Of a stretch of DNA of 16,277 nt, positions 1 through 8,000 are shown piece by piece. Both the position numbers and the translations under genes were made by a program. Below the pieces are notes generated by a model. It worked only from the letters and a program-made list of their open reading frames with translations, made no database searches and was not told the origin of the DNA. The stretch lies in contig CAZOHB010000046.1 in the NCBI GenBank assembly GCA_964579345.1, positions 1 through 16,277 on the forward strand, given 5' to 3'. The DNA is from RGIG5612 sp964579345 (GTDB lineage: Bacteria > Bacillota > Clostridia > Lachnospirales > Lachnospiraceae). The stretch's first letter is position 1. Every line of letters starts with the position of its first letter.

Positions 1-70
1 GCCCACTCTAGGATTCTTGCCTGGGAAATCTCATGGACAGAGGAGCCTGGTTAGCTACAGTCCATGGGGT
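1..70 (+). repeat. Ruminant BovB / Bov-tA-like retroposon fragment (chimeric contig end)
   Basis: These bases do not look bacterial. From memory they follow the 3' part of the ruminant BovB LINE and the derived Bov-tA SINE closely, with words such as ATTCTTGCCTGG, CATGGACAGAGGAGCCTGG and CTACAGTCCATGGGGT in the right order and spacing, and a few scattered differences. In the ruminant repeat the next bases are about CGCAAAGAGTT. Here the sequence switches to TCAAGGAGTT and enters the pyrG reading frame, so the break lies somewhere in 66-80, where the two sequences resemble each other. The likeliest cause is a library or assembly chimera between host DNA and a bacterial genome. Real transfer into a bacterium is much less likely. 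Identity is from recalled consensus, not a search. Confidence 0.85.
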
Positions 71-1311
71 TCAAGGAGTTTATCTACCGCGTCGGCAAGA
101 AAACAAACGCAGATGTCGTCATTACCGAGATTGGCGGCACGATCGGCGATATTGAAAGTCAGCCGTTTATCGAAGCGATCCGACAGATCTCTCTGGAAGT
201 CGGAAAAGAAAACAGCCTCTTTATTCATGTCACACTGGTTCCTTTCTTAAGCGGATCGGATGAGCACAAGTCCAAACCGACCCAGCATTCCGTAAAAGAG
301 CTGCAGGGAATGGGCATCAATCCGAACATCATCGTTCTCCGTTGTGACCGTCCGTTAGAACAGGCCATCTTCCAGAAAATTTCCCTGTTCTGTAACGTCA
401 AAGAAGACTGCGTCATTGAAAACCTGACGCTGCCTTCGATCTATGAAGCTCCGCTGATGCTGGAAAAAGCGCATTTTTCCGATGTCGTCTGTCGGGAACT
501 CGGAATCGATGCTCCTGCCGGCGATATGTCGGAATGGGCGGAAATGGTCGATCGGATCCACAATGCTTCGAAGCAGGTAACGATCGGTCTCGTTGGAAAA
601 TATGTGCAGCTCCATGATGCCTATCTGTCCGTTATGGAAGCGCTTCATCATGCCGGATATTATTATGGCGCAAATGTAACGATACAGTGGATCGACTCGG
701 AACACCTGACGGAAGAAAACTGCGAGGAAATACTGAAGGAGCTTGACGGGATCCTGGTTCCCGGCGGTTTCGGAGAGCGCGGGATCGACGGCATGATCCT
801 GGCAGCACAATATGCTCGGGAAAATAATGTCCCTTATCTTGGTCTGTGTCTCGGGATGCAGATCGCTGTCATCGAATTTGCCAGACATGTGGCAGGCATT
901 GAAGATGCGCATTCCGGGGAATTTGACGAACTTTGCAAACACAAAGTGATCGACTTCATCCCCGGACAGAGCGACCTGATTGATAAAGGCGGCACTCTCC
1001 GGCTCGGCGCATACCCCTGCATCATAACACCGGGAACGACAATGGAACGCTGTTACGGAACGACGGAAATTTCCGAACGGCACAGACATCGCTATGAATT
1101 CAATAACGATTATCGCGAATCCCTTTCTTCCGCGGGGCTTACCTTAAGCGGCATCTCCCCGGACGGCTCACTTGTAGAAACGGTCGAGCTGACAGACAAA
1201 CCATTCTTTGTCGGCGTACAGTTCCATCCGGATTTCAAGAGCCTTCAGAACCGTCCGCATCCTTTATTCAAAGGTTTTATTGCTTCAGCGCTAAAAAGTG
1301 TTGAAGGATAG
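70..1311 (+). CDS. pyrG: CTP synthase (glutamine-hydrolysing), 5'-truncated
   Basis: Converts UTP, ATP and glutamine to CTP, the last step of pyrimidine nucleotide synthesis in the cytoplasm. About 414 residues remain of a family length near 535, so roughly 120 N-terminal residues are missing, including the ATP P-loop part of the synthetase domain. What is left begins in the synthetase domain (TEIGGTIGDIES, KPTQHSVKEL, ISLFCNV) and continues into a full class I glutaminase domain: LVPGGFGERG, nucleophile Cys in GLCLGMQ, then ERHRHRYEFNN. The catalytic His is in QFHPDF, where the family normally has FHPEF, so the third triad residue is Asp instead of Glu. The ATG at 64 lies at the ruminant junction and is not a real start. 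Family identity is certain; whether the gene is broken in the organism or only in this assembly cannot be seen, and the latter is likelier. Confidence 0.96.
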   Translation, partial: FKEFIYRVGKKTNADVVITEIGGTIGDIESQPFIEAIRQISLEVGKENSLFIHVTLVPFLSGSDEHKSKPTQHSVKELQGMGINPNIIVLRCDRPLEQAIFQKISLFCNVKEDCVIENLTLPSIYEAPLMLEKAHFSDVVCRELGIDAPAGDMSEWAEMVDRIHNASKQVTIGLVGKYVQLHDAYLSVMEALHHAGYYYGANVTIQWIDSEHLTEENCEEILKELDGILVPGGFGERGIDGMILAAQYARENNVPYLGLCLGMQIAVIEFARHVAGIEDAHSGEFDELCKHKVIDFIPGQSDLIDKGGTLRLGAYPCIITPGTTMERCYGTTEISERHRHRYEFNNDYRESLSSAGLTLSGISPDGSLVETVELTDKPFFVGVQFHPDFKSLQNRPHPLFKGFIASALKSVEG

Positions 1312-1329
1312 GCTGGAATAGCTTAAAAT
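1301..1329 (+). promoter_or_regulatory. Candidate sigma-A promoter for guaA-glmS
   Basis: TTGAAG at 1301-1306 and TAAAAT at 1324-1329 are separated by 17 bases, matching the -35/-10 consensus at 4 of 6 and 5 of 6 positions. The -35 box overlaps the end of pyrG. Transcription would start near 1336, giving a leader of about 55-60 bases containing the hairpin at 1343-1368. guaA may also be read through from pyrG. Confidence 0.45.
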
Positions 1330-1342
1330 AGCACAGATATTC

Positions 1343-1368
1343 GGGGAACGCATACCGACGCGTTCCCC
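1343..1368 (+). promoter_or_regulatory. Perfect 9-bp hairpin between pyrG and guaA
   Basis: GGGGAACGC (1343-1351) pairs exactly with GCGTTCCCC (1360-1368) around an 8-base loop. No T-run follows on either strand, so it is not a standard intrinsic terminator. It ends 12 bases before the guaA ribosome binding site. It could be a weak pyrG terminator, a 5' stabilising stem of the guaA-glmS transcript, or a translational control element; its CCCC arm could alternatively pair with the GGGG of the ribosome binding site. Confidence 0.6.
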
Positions 1369-1379
1369 TCAGCAATTAA

Positions 1380-1386
1380 AAGGGGA
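1380..1386 (+). promoter_or_regulatory. Ribosome binding site deciding the guaA start
   Basis: The AAGGGGA-like motif lies about 7 bases before the ATG at 1394. The in-frame TTG at 1388 is too close to the motif to be used, which supports the ATG. Confidence 0.65.
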
Positions 1387-1393
1387 CTTGCAA

Positions 1394-2935
1394 ATGGATA
1401 AGATTTTAGTTTTAGATTTCGGCGGACAGTATGACCAGCTCATCGCGCGAAGGATTCGCGAGCAGCAGGTCTATGCAGAGATCCGCTCATGGCAGAACAT
1501 AACTGTTTCCGAGATACAGGAAGCAGGATACAAAGGCATCGTCTTTACCGGTGGCCCGAACAGTGTGTATGACGAAAGCTCTCCGCATTTTGATCTGGCA
1601 ATCCTGGATGCGGGTATCCCGATCCTCGGGATCTGCTACGGTGACCAGCTTCTCGCATATATGGCGAAGGGTGTGATCTCCGACGCGAAAAGTGCCGGTG
1701 AATATGGAAAGACGATCGTCCATATCGCTCCGGAAGGAACACAGGATCCCCTGTTCAAAGACATTCCCGAAACCAGCATCTGCTGGATGAGCCATCGGGA
1801 CTCCGTAACGGAAGTTCCGGAAGGGTTTCATATCACCGCTTATACCGATCAGTGCCCCTGTGCGGCTATGAGCGACAACGAGAGAAAACTCTACGGCGTA
1901 CAGTTCCACCCGGAAGTAACGCATACCGAATACGGAAACAAAATTCTTTCTAATTTTCTTTTTCAGATTTGCTGCTGTGAGGCATCCTGGAAAATGGACG
2001 CATTTCTGGAGTCCAAGATTGAAGAATGCCGGCAGAAATACGCAGGCAGAAAAGTGCTCCTTGCGCTTTCCGGCGGTGTAGATTCTTCTGTCGCTGCTCT
2101 GCTCCTTCATAAAGCGATTGGCCAGGATCTGACCTGTGTGTTTGTTGACCATGGTCTTCTCCGGAAGGATGAAGGAGATTTTGTGGAGCGCACCTTCTCC
2201 GGTCAGTTCGGGATCCATCTGATCCGTGTGAACGCCGAAGACCGTTTCTCAGAAAAGCTGAAAGGCGTAACAGAACCGGAGAAAAAACGCAAGATCATCG
2301 GCGAAGAATTTATCCGCGTCTTTGAAGAAGAAGCAAAAAAACTCGGAAAGATCCAGGTGCTCGCACAGGGAACGATCTATCCGGATGTTGTCGAAAGCGG
2401 AAAAGGCGAATCCGCTGTGATCAAAAGCCATCACAACGTCGGAGGCCTTCCATCCGTCATCGATTTTGATGAGATTGCGGAACCTCTTGCAGATCTTTTC
2501 AAAGACGAAGTCCGCAAGATCGGAACCCAGTTAGGACTCCCTGAGCCTCTGGTCAACCGCCAGCCATTCCCGGGACCGGGACTTGCTGTCCGTGTGATCG
2601 GAGATATCACAAAAGAAAAGCTCGAGATCCTGCGGGAGGCAGATGCGATCTTCCGCGAAGAACTGGACAGATCCGAAGAAAAACTTTCCGACCAGTATTT
2701 CGCCGTGCTTACGGATTCACGGAGTGTCGGTGTCGTCGGAGATGCAAGGACTTACGGCTATGTACTTGCCCTGCGCGCGGTTACCACAGACGACTTCATG
2801 ACTGCGGAATGGGCACGGATTCCATTTGAAATTCTCGAGCGGGCAAGCAGCCGGATCACGAATGAAGTACGGGAAGTTTCCAGGGTTGTTTATGACATTA
2901 CATCCAAACCGCCTGCAACGGTGGAATGGGAATAA
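1394..2935 (+). CDS. guaA: GMP synthase (glutamine-hydrolysing)
   Basis: Aminates XMP to GMP with ATP and glutamine; cytoplasmic, last step of GMP synthesis. At 513 residues it is full length. The N-terminal class I glutaminase has FGGQYDQLIARRIRE near the start, the nucleophile Cys81 in GICYGDQ, and the His172/Glu174 pair in FHPEV. The ATP-pyrophosphatase domain has its PP-loop SGGVDSS at 226-232, followed by the C-terminal dimerisation domain with RQPFPGPGLAVR and the terminal RVVYDITSKPPATVEWE signature. The residue two after the nucleophile Gly is Asp (GDQ) where Met is usual. The start was chosen from the ribosome binding site and family length. The gene ends 21 bases before glmS, so the two probably share a transcript. 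The nucleotide and amino-sugar steps they feed both draw amide nitrogen from glutamine. Confidence 0.97.
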   Translation: MDKILVLDFGGQYDQLIARRIREQQVYAEIRSWQNITVSEIQEAGYKGIVFTGGPNSVYDESSPHFDLAILDAGIPILGICYGDQLLAYMAKGVISDAKSAGEYGKTIVHIAPEGTQDPLFKDIPETSICWMSHRDSVTEVPEGFHITAYTDQCPCAAMSDNERKLYGVQFHPEVTHTEYGNKILSNFLFQICCCEASWKMDAFLESKIEECRQKYAGRKVLLALSGGVDSSVAALLLHKAIGQDLTCVFVDHGLLRKDEGDFVERTFSGQFGIHLIRVNAEDRFSEKLKGVTEPEKKRKIIGEEFIRVFEEEAKKLGKIQVLAQGTIYPDVVESGKGESAVIKSHHNVGGLPSVIDFDEIAEPLADLFKDEVRKIGTQLGLPEPLVNRQPFPGPGLAVRVIGDITKEKLEILREADAIFREELDRSEEKLSDQYFAVLTDSRSVGVVGDARTYGYVLALRAVTTDDFMTAEWARIPFEILERASSRITNEVREVSRVVYDITSKPPATVEWE

Positions 2936-2956
2936 CAGATATGAGGTGACAGATTT

Positions 2957-4795
2957 ATGTGTGGAATTGTTGGATATACAGGTCCTGAGGCAGCTGCCCC
3001 GATCCTTTTGGAAGGACTTTCAAAATTAGAATACAGAGGTTATGACTCTGCGGGAATCGCTGTCCGCAAGGACGACGGTGAAATTTCCGTTGTAAAAGCA
3101 AAAGGGCGTTTGCATGTACTGTCAGAAAAGACCGATGACGGAAGAGCCGTAAAAGGTACCTGCGGTATCGGGCACACCCGCTGGGCAACGCATGGCGAGC
3201 CTTCCGAAGGAAATGCCCATCCGCATTGTTCGGATGACATGAACGTTGTCGGCGTTCATAACGGCATCATCGAAAACTATCAGGAAATCCGTGATAAGCT
3301 GACAAAGAATGGTTATCGTTTCCATTCCGAAACGGATACGGAAGCTGCGATCAAGCTGATTGATTATTATTACAAGAAATACTTCGGAAATCCGATCGAC
3401 GCGATCAACCGTATGATGGTCCGCGTGCGCGGCTCCTATGCCCTCGCGATCATGTTCAAAGACTATCCGGGTGAGATCTATGTCGCAAGAAAAGACAGCC
3501 CGATGATCCTCGGAACAGAAGGTGACAGCTGCTTCCTTGCTTCCGATGTTCCGGCGATCTTAAAATATACGCGTACGGTTTATTATATCGGAAATCTTGA
3601 AATCGGAAGACTCGCAAACGGCGAGATCTCATTCTACAATCTTGACGGCGACGAGATCCAGATCGAGCCGACCGAGATCACCTGGGATGCGGAAGCGGCG
3701 GAAAAAGGCGGTTTTGAGCACTATATGATGAAAGAGATCCATGAGCAGCCGGAAGCCGTCAGCAAGACGCTGAACGCCTATCTGCAGGAAGAGAAAATCG
3801 TCTTCCCGGAAATCAATCTTACAGATGACGAGATCAAAAACCTGGACAATATCTATATCACAGGATGCGGCTCCGCCTATCATGTCGGCCTTGTCGCCCA
3901 ATATGTAATTGAAGATCTTGCAAGGATCCCTGTCCGTGTCGATCTGGCATCGGAATTCCGCTACCGCGATCCGATTCTCAGCAAGAACTCGCTTGTGATC
4001 GCGATCAGCCAATCCGGAGAAACAGCAGATACTCTGGCTGCGATCCGTGAGGCAAAAGAGAAAGAGCGGAAAACTTTGGGCATCGTCAATGTTGTCGGCA
4101 GCACGATCGCAAGGGAAGCCGACAACGTCCTTTACACCCTCGCAGGACCGGAGATCTCCGTCGCAACAACAAAAGCCTACAGCGCCCAGCTCGTCGCTGT
4201 CTACTGCCTTGCAGTACAGTTTGCTTATATCCGCGGAGAAATCGACGAAGCAAAATATACGGAGCTGATTCAGGAACTGAGAACGATTCCTGAGAAAATT
4301 AAAAAGATCATCGAAGACAAGGAACGGATCCAGTGGTTCGCGGCAAAACAGTCCTCTTTAAAGGACATCTTCTTTATCGGACGCGGAATCGATTATGCGA
4401 TCAGCATGGAAGGAAGTCTCAAGATGAAAGAGATCTCCTATATCCATTCCGAAGCATATGCTGCCGGAGAATTAAAACACGGGACGATTTCCCTGATCGA
4501 AGACGGCACGCTTCTGATCGGTGTGCTGACACAGCAGAAACTTTACGAAAAGACAATGAGCAATATGGTCGAATGCAAAGCGCGCGGTGCGTATCTGATG
4601 GGGCTTACCACATATGGCAACTACGATACGGAAGATTCCGCAGACTTTGTAACCTATGTGCCAAAAACAGATGAACATTTTACCGCAAGCCTCGCGATCA
4701 TCCCGCTCCAGCTGATGAGCTACTACGTCAGCGTCGCGAAAGGCTTAGATGTCGACAAACCAAGGAATCTTGCAAAAAGTGTGACGGTGGAATAA
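2957..4795 (+). CDS. glmS: Glutamine--fructose-6-phosphate aminotransferase (isomerizing)
   Basis: Makes glucosamine-6-phosphate from fructose-6-phosphate and glutamine, the committed step to UDP-GlcNAc for peptidoglycan. It has 612 residues, close to the usual ~600-610. Cys2 of MCGIVGYTG becomes the N-terminal nucleophile of a class II (Ntn) glutaminase; GIGHTRWATHGEPS and HNGIIENY follow. Two SIS sugar-isomerase domains make up the second half, with GCGSAYHVG, ISQSGETADT, TTKAYSAQL and the segment ending HSEAYAAGELKHG. The protein ends in the conserved KPRNLAKSVTVE tail. A GAGGTGA ribosome binding site at 2943-2949 sits 7 bases before the ATG. No glmS ribozyme can fit in the 21-base gap to guaA, so that control seems absent here. 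It converges with carB across a large inverted repeat. Confidence 0.98.
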   Translation: MCGIVGYTGPEAAAPILLEGLSKLEYRGYDSAGIAVRKDDGEISVVKAKGRLHVLSEKTDDGRAVKGTCGIGHTRWATHGEPSEGNAHPHCSDDMNVVGVHNGIIENYQEIRDKLTKNGYRFHSETDTEAAIKLIDYYYKKYFGNPIDAINRMMVRVRGSYALAIMFKDYPGEIYVARKDSPMILGTEGDSCFLASDVPAILKYTRTVYYIGNLEIGRLANGEISFYNLDGDEIQIEPTEITWDAEAAEKGGFEHYMMKEIHEQPEAVSKTLNAYLQEEKIVFPEINLTDDEIKNLDNIYITGCGSAYHVGLVAQYVIEDLARIPVRVDLASEFRYRDPILSKNSLVIAISQSGETADTLAAIREAKEKERKTLGIVNVVGSTIAREADNVLYTLAGPEISVATTKAYSAQLVAVYCLAVQFAYIRGEIDEAKYTELIQELRTIPEKIKKIIEDKERIQWFAAKQSSLKDIFFIGRGIDYAISMEGSLKMKEISYIHSEAYAAGELKHGTISLIEDGTLLIGVLTQQKLYEKTMSNMVECKARGAYLMGLTTYGNYDTEDSADFVTYVPKTDEHFTASLAIIPLQLMSYYVSVAKGLDVDKPRNLAKSVTVE

Positions 4796-4796
4796 T

Positions 4797-5013
4797 AAAT
4801 AATCGCCCATATAACAGGCGGCGGATCTGTCTATATTTCAAACTGCTCGCAACGTCCAACCGAAGCCTTTGTCCAACAGAGCCTAATAGCTCTCAGGTCG
4901 GCCAGCTTCGAGTATAAGGCTCTGTAAGACAAAGTCTTGATTGGCCTAAGGACGCTCGCCCGGTTATGTTTGAAATTATAGACAGATCCGCCGCCTTTCA
5001 TAGGCGATTATTT
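4797..5013. repeat. 217-base near-complete inverted repeat between convergent glmS and carB
   Basis: Nearly the whole gap folds on itself. 4797-4807 pairs with 5003-5013 (11 bp). 4816-4835 pairs with 4977-4996 (20 bp, no mismatch) and, after one bulged T, 4836-4843 pairs with 4968-4975 (8 bp). Further in, CGTCC 4853-4857 pairs with 4950-4954, CTTTGTC 4867-4873 with 4928-4934, and ACAGAGCCT 4876-4884 with 4917-4925, leaving a loop of about 32 bases. The T-rich outer ends read as terminators in both directions. This far exceeds an ordinary bidirectional terminator. A MITE-like insertion or a structured RNA are alternatives. I do not recognise a named RNA family. Confidence 0.85.
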
Positions 5014-5015
5014 TT
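4992..5015 (+). terminator. Intrinsic terminator for glmS (right end of the inverted repeat)
   Basis: CGCCT (4992-4996), a 5-base loop and AGGCG (5002-5006) form a local hairpin followed by ATTATTTTTATT, a typical U-tract. The mirror-image end, CGCC/GGCG at 4804-4820 followed on the - strand by ATTATTTATTATT, could end carB transcripts, though its local stem is only 4 bp. Each local hairpin competes with the long-range stem. Confidence 0.6.
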
Positions 5016-8000
5016 ATTCACTATCAATCGTTGAAATATCCGGTATCAATTCTTCCAGTATATCCAGCATAATATTTACCGTATCCAGCGAAGTAAAGAT
5101 CGTGACGCCATTCTGTACCGCACACTGGCGCATGGCAACGCCGTTGATATAATGCACGCCGGAAAGGATCGCTCTTGTATTGATAATATAGCTGATCCTT
5201 CCTGAGCGGATCACATCCAGGATCTCTTCGCTTCCTTCCGAAAGATTCGGATGTTTGATGCAGCGGATGCCATGTTCTTTGATAAAGTCCGCCGTCATCG
5301 TTGTCGCTTCGATATTAAATCCCAGATCAAAGAAACGTTTTACCAGAGGCAGTGTTTCCTCTTTATCTTCATCCGCAACCGTTACAAGTACACTTCCGGA
5401 TTCTTTTACCGTTACGCCTGCCGCCAGAAGGGATTTGTAGAGCGCACGGTTGATATGGCGGTCGTAGCCGATCGCTTCTCCGGTCGATTTCATTTCCGGC
5501 GAAAGGTAAGCATCCATTCCGTCCAGCTTCCGGAAGGAGAATGCCGGAGCCTTGACATACCAGCGTTTGCTTTCTGCCGGACGAAGGTCGGTAACACCCT
5601 GCTCTTTCAGGCTTTCTCCCAGCATAACGCGGGTTGCGATCGTAACAAGATTGCAGTTTGTTGACTTGGAAAGGAACGGAACGCTCCTCGAAGCTCTCGG
5701 GTTTACTTCTATGACATATACATGCTCTTCACTGTCCACAATGAACTGAATATTGAAAAGACCGACGATCCCGATTCCAAGTCCTAAGCGGACGGTATAA
5801 TCAGCGATCGTATCTTTTACTTTTTCAGAAATGGAAAACGGCGGATAGACGCTGATGCTGTCTCCGGAATGCACGCCGGTACGCTCGACCAGCTCCATGA
5901 TTCCCGGCAGGAAGACCTGCTCTCCATCGCAGATCGCATCGATCTCAACTTCTTTTCCAACCAGGTATTTATCGATCAGGACCGGTTTATCCTCATCCAC
6001 TTCAACGGCGTTCTTCAGATACTTGCGCAGCATGGTTTCGTTTGCAACGATTTCCATCGCACGGCCGCCAAGAACAAAGCTCGGGCGCACAAGAACCGGA
6101 TATCCGATCCGCTCTGCCGCTGCTACACCTGCTTCAATGTTTGTGACCGCTTCTCCCTGCGGATTCGGGATTCCAAGGGAGATGATCAGCTCATTAAACA
6201 GATCGCGGTCTTCTGCCTTATCGATCGCTTCTTTATCCGTACCGATGATCTTAACACCGCGCGCAGTCAGCGGAGCTGCAAGGTTTACCGCCGTCTGCCC
6301 GCCGAGCGTTGCGATCACGCCTTCCGGTTTTTCCAGGTGGATGATGTTCATGACATCCTCAACCGCCAGCGGTTCAAAATACAGTTTATCTGCCGTTGTA
6401 TAATCGGTTGAAACGGTCTCCGGATTGTTGTTGATAACGATCGCCTCGTACCCTGCTTCCTGGATCGTCCGGAGCGCATGAACGGTGGAATAATCAAACT
6501 CCACGCCCTGCCCGATACGGATCGGGCCGGATCCCAGAACGATGATCTTCTTTCTGTCCGATACGACGGACTCATTTTCCTCGGCATATGTCGAATAAAA
6601 ATATGGGACATAGCTGTCGAACTCGCTCGCGCAGGTATCGATCATTTTATAGACCGGGAAGATTTCTTTTTCGCAGCGGATCTGATAGACTTCGTCTTCC
6701 GTCATCTTCCAGAGCTCCGCGACATAGGAATCCGAAAAGCCCATGCGCTTTGCTTCTTTCAGATGATCGAGAGACCCGATATTATCTTCCATCTCCCGCT
6801 CGAAATCCACGATATGTTTGATCTTATCCAGGAAGAACATATCAATTCCTGTAATGTCGCAGATACGGGAATGGTCCACGCCCATCCACATCAGCTGGCT
6901 GATCGCGTAAATGCGGTCATCGGTGCCTTCGCGTATATAATCCAGCAGCTCCTCCACACTCATATGCTCGGAGTCGAATTTTTCCATATGGAGGTGGTTC
7001 TTACTCTCTTCAAGGGAGCGGATCGCCTTTAACAGACTTTCTTCGAAGGAACGGCCGATACTCATGACCTCGCCGGTTGCCTTCATCTGCGTAGACAGTT
7101 TATTCTGTGCTGCCGGGAATTTATCAAACGGAAACCTCGGCATCTTTGTAACGACATAATCCAGCGTCGGCTCAAAGCAGGCCGGCGTATTCGCAAGCGG
7201 GATCTCATCAAGATTCATTCCAACCGCGATCTTTGCGGAAACTCTCGCGATCGGATAGCCGCTGGCTTTTGACGCCAGCGCGGAAGATCTCGAAACACGC
7301 GGATTAACCTCAATGACATAATATCTGAGGGAGTTCGGATCCAGGGCAAACTGGCAGTTGCAGCCGCCTTTGACGTCCAGCGCCCGGATGATCTTAAGCG
7401 CGCTGTCCCGTAACATATGGTACTCTTTATTGGTCAGGGTCTGGCTCGGAGCAACGACGATCGAGTCGCCGGTATGGATGCCGACAGGATCCAGGTTTTC
7501 CATGTTGCAGACGGTAAGCGCTGTATCATTCGCATCCCGCATGACTTCATATTCGATTTCTTTATATCCTTTGATGCTCTTTTCCACCAGGACCTGATGA
7601 ACAGGTGAAAGCTCAAGAGCCTTCTTCATAACAACGATCAGATCTTCCGGATCATCAGCGAAACCGCTTCCTGTTCCGCCCAGGGTAAAAGCCGGCCGAA
7701 GGATGACCGGATACCCGATTTCCTCTGCTGCCTTAAGTCCTTCTTCGATGCTGTACGTAATAATGGACGGAATGACAGGCTCGCCGATCTTTTCACAAAG
7801 CTCTTTGAATAATTCGCGGTCTTCCGCGCATTCAATGGACTGCGCGCTCGTACCAAGGATCTCGATCCCGCATTCTTCAAGGACGCCGTCCTTTGCCAGC
7901 TCTACAGCAAGGTTCAAACCGGTCTGTCCGCCGATTCCCGGAACGATCGCATCCGGCCGTTCGAGACGGCAGATACGGGAAACATACTCGAGTGTCAAAG

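Noticed and set aside
64..66. ATG as the start of a shorter CTP synthase
   Set aside because: It lies inside the ruminant-like sequence (CCATGGGG) and has no ribosome binding site; the enzyme family needs about 120 more residues upstream.
1388..1390. TTG start for guaA two codons upstream of the ATG
   Set aside because: It sits only a couple of bases from the GGGG ribosome binding motif; the ATG at 1394 has correct spacing and the conserved beginning of the family.
4797..5013. Complete insertion sequence between glmS and carB
   Set aside because: There is no room for a transposase and no clear flanking target duplication; only a non-coding inverted repeat is seen.
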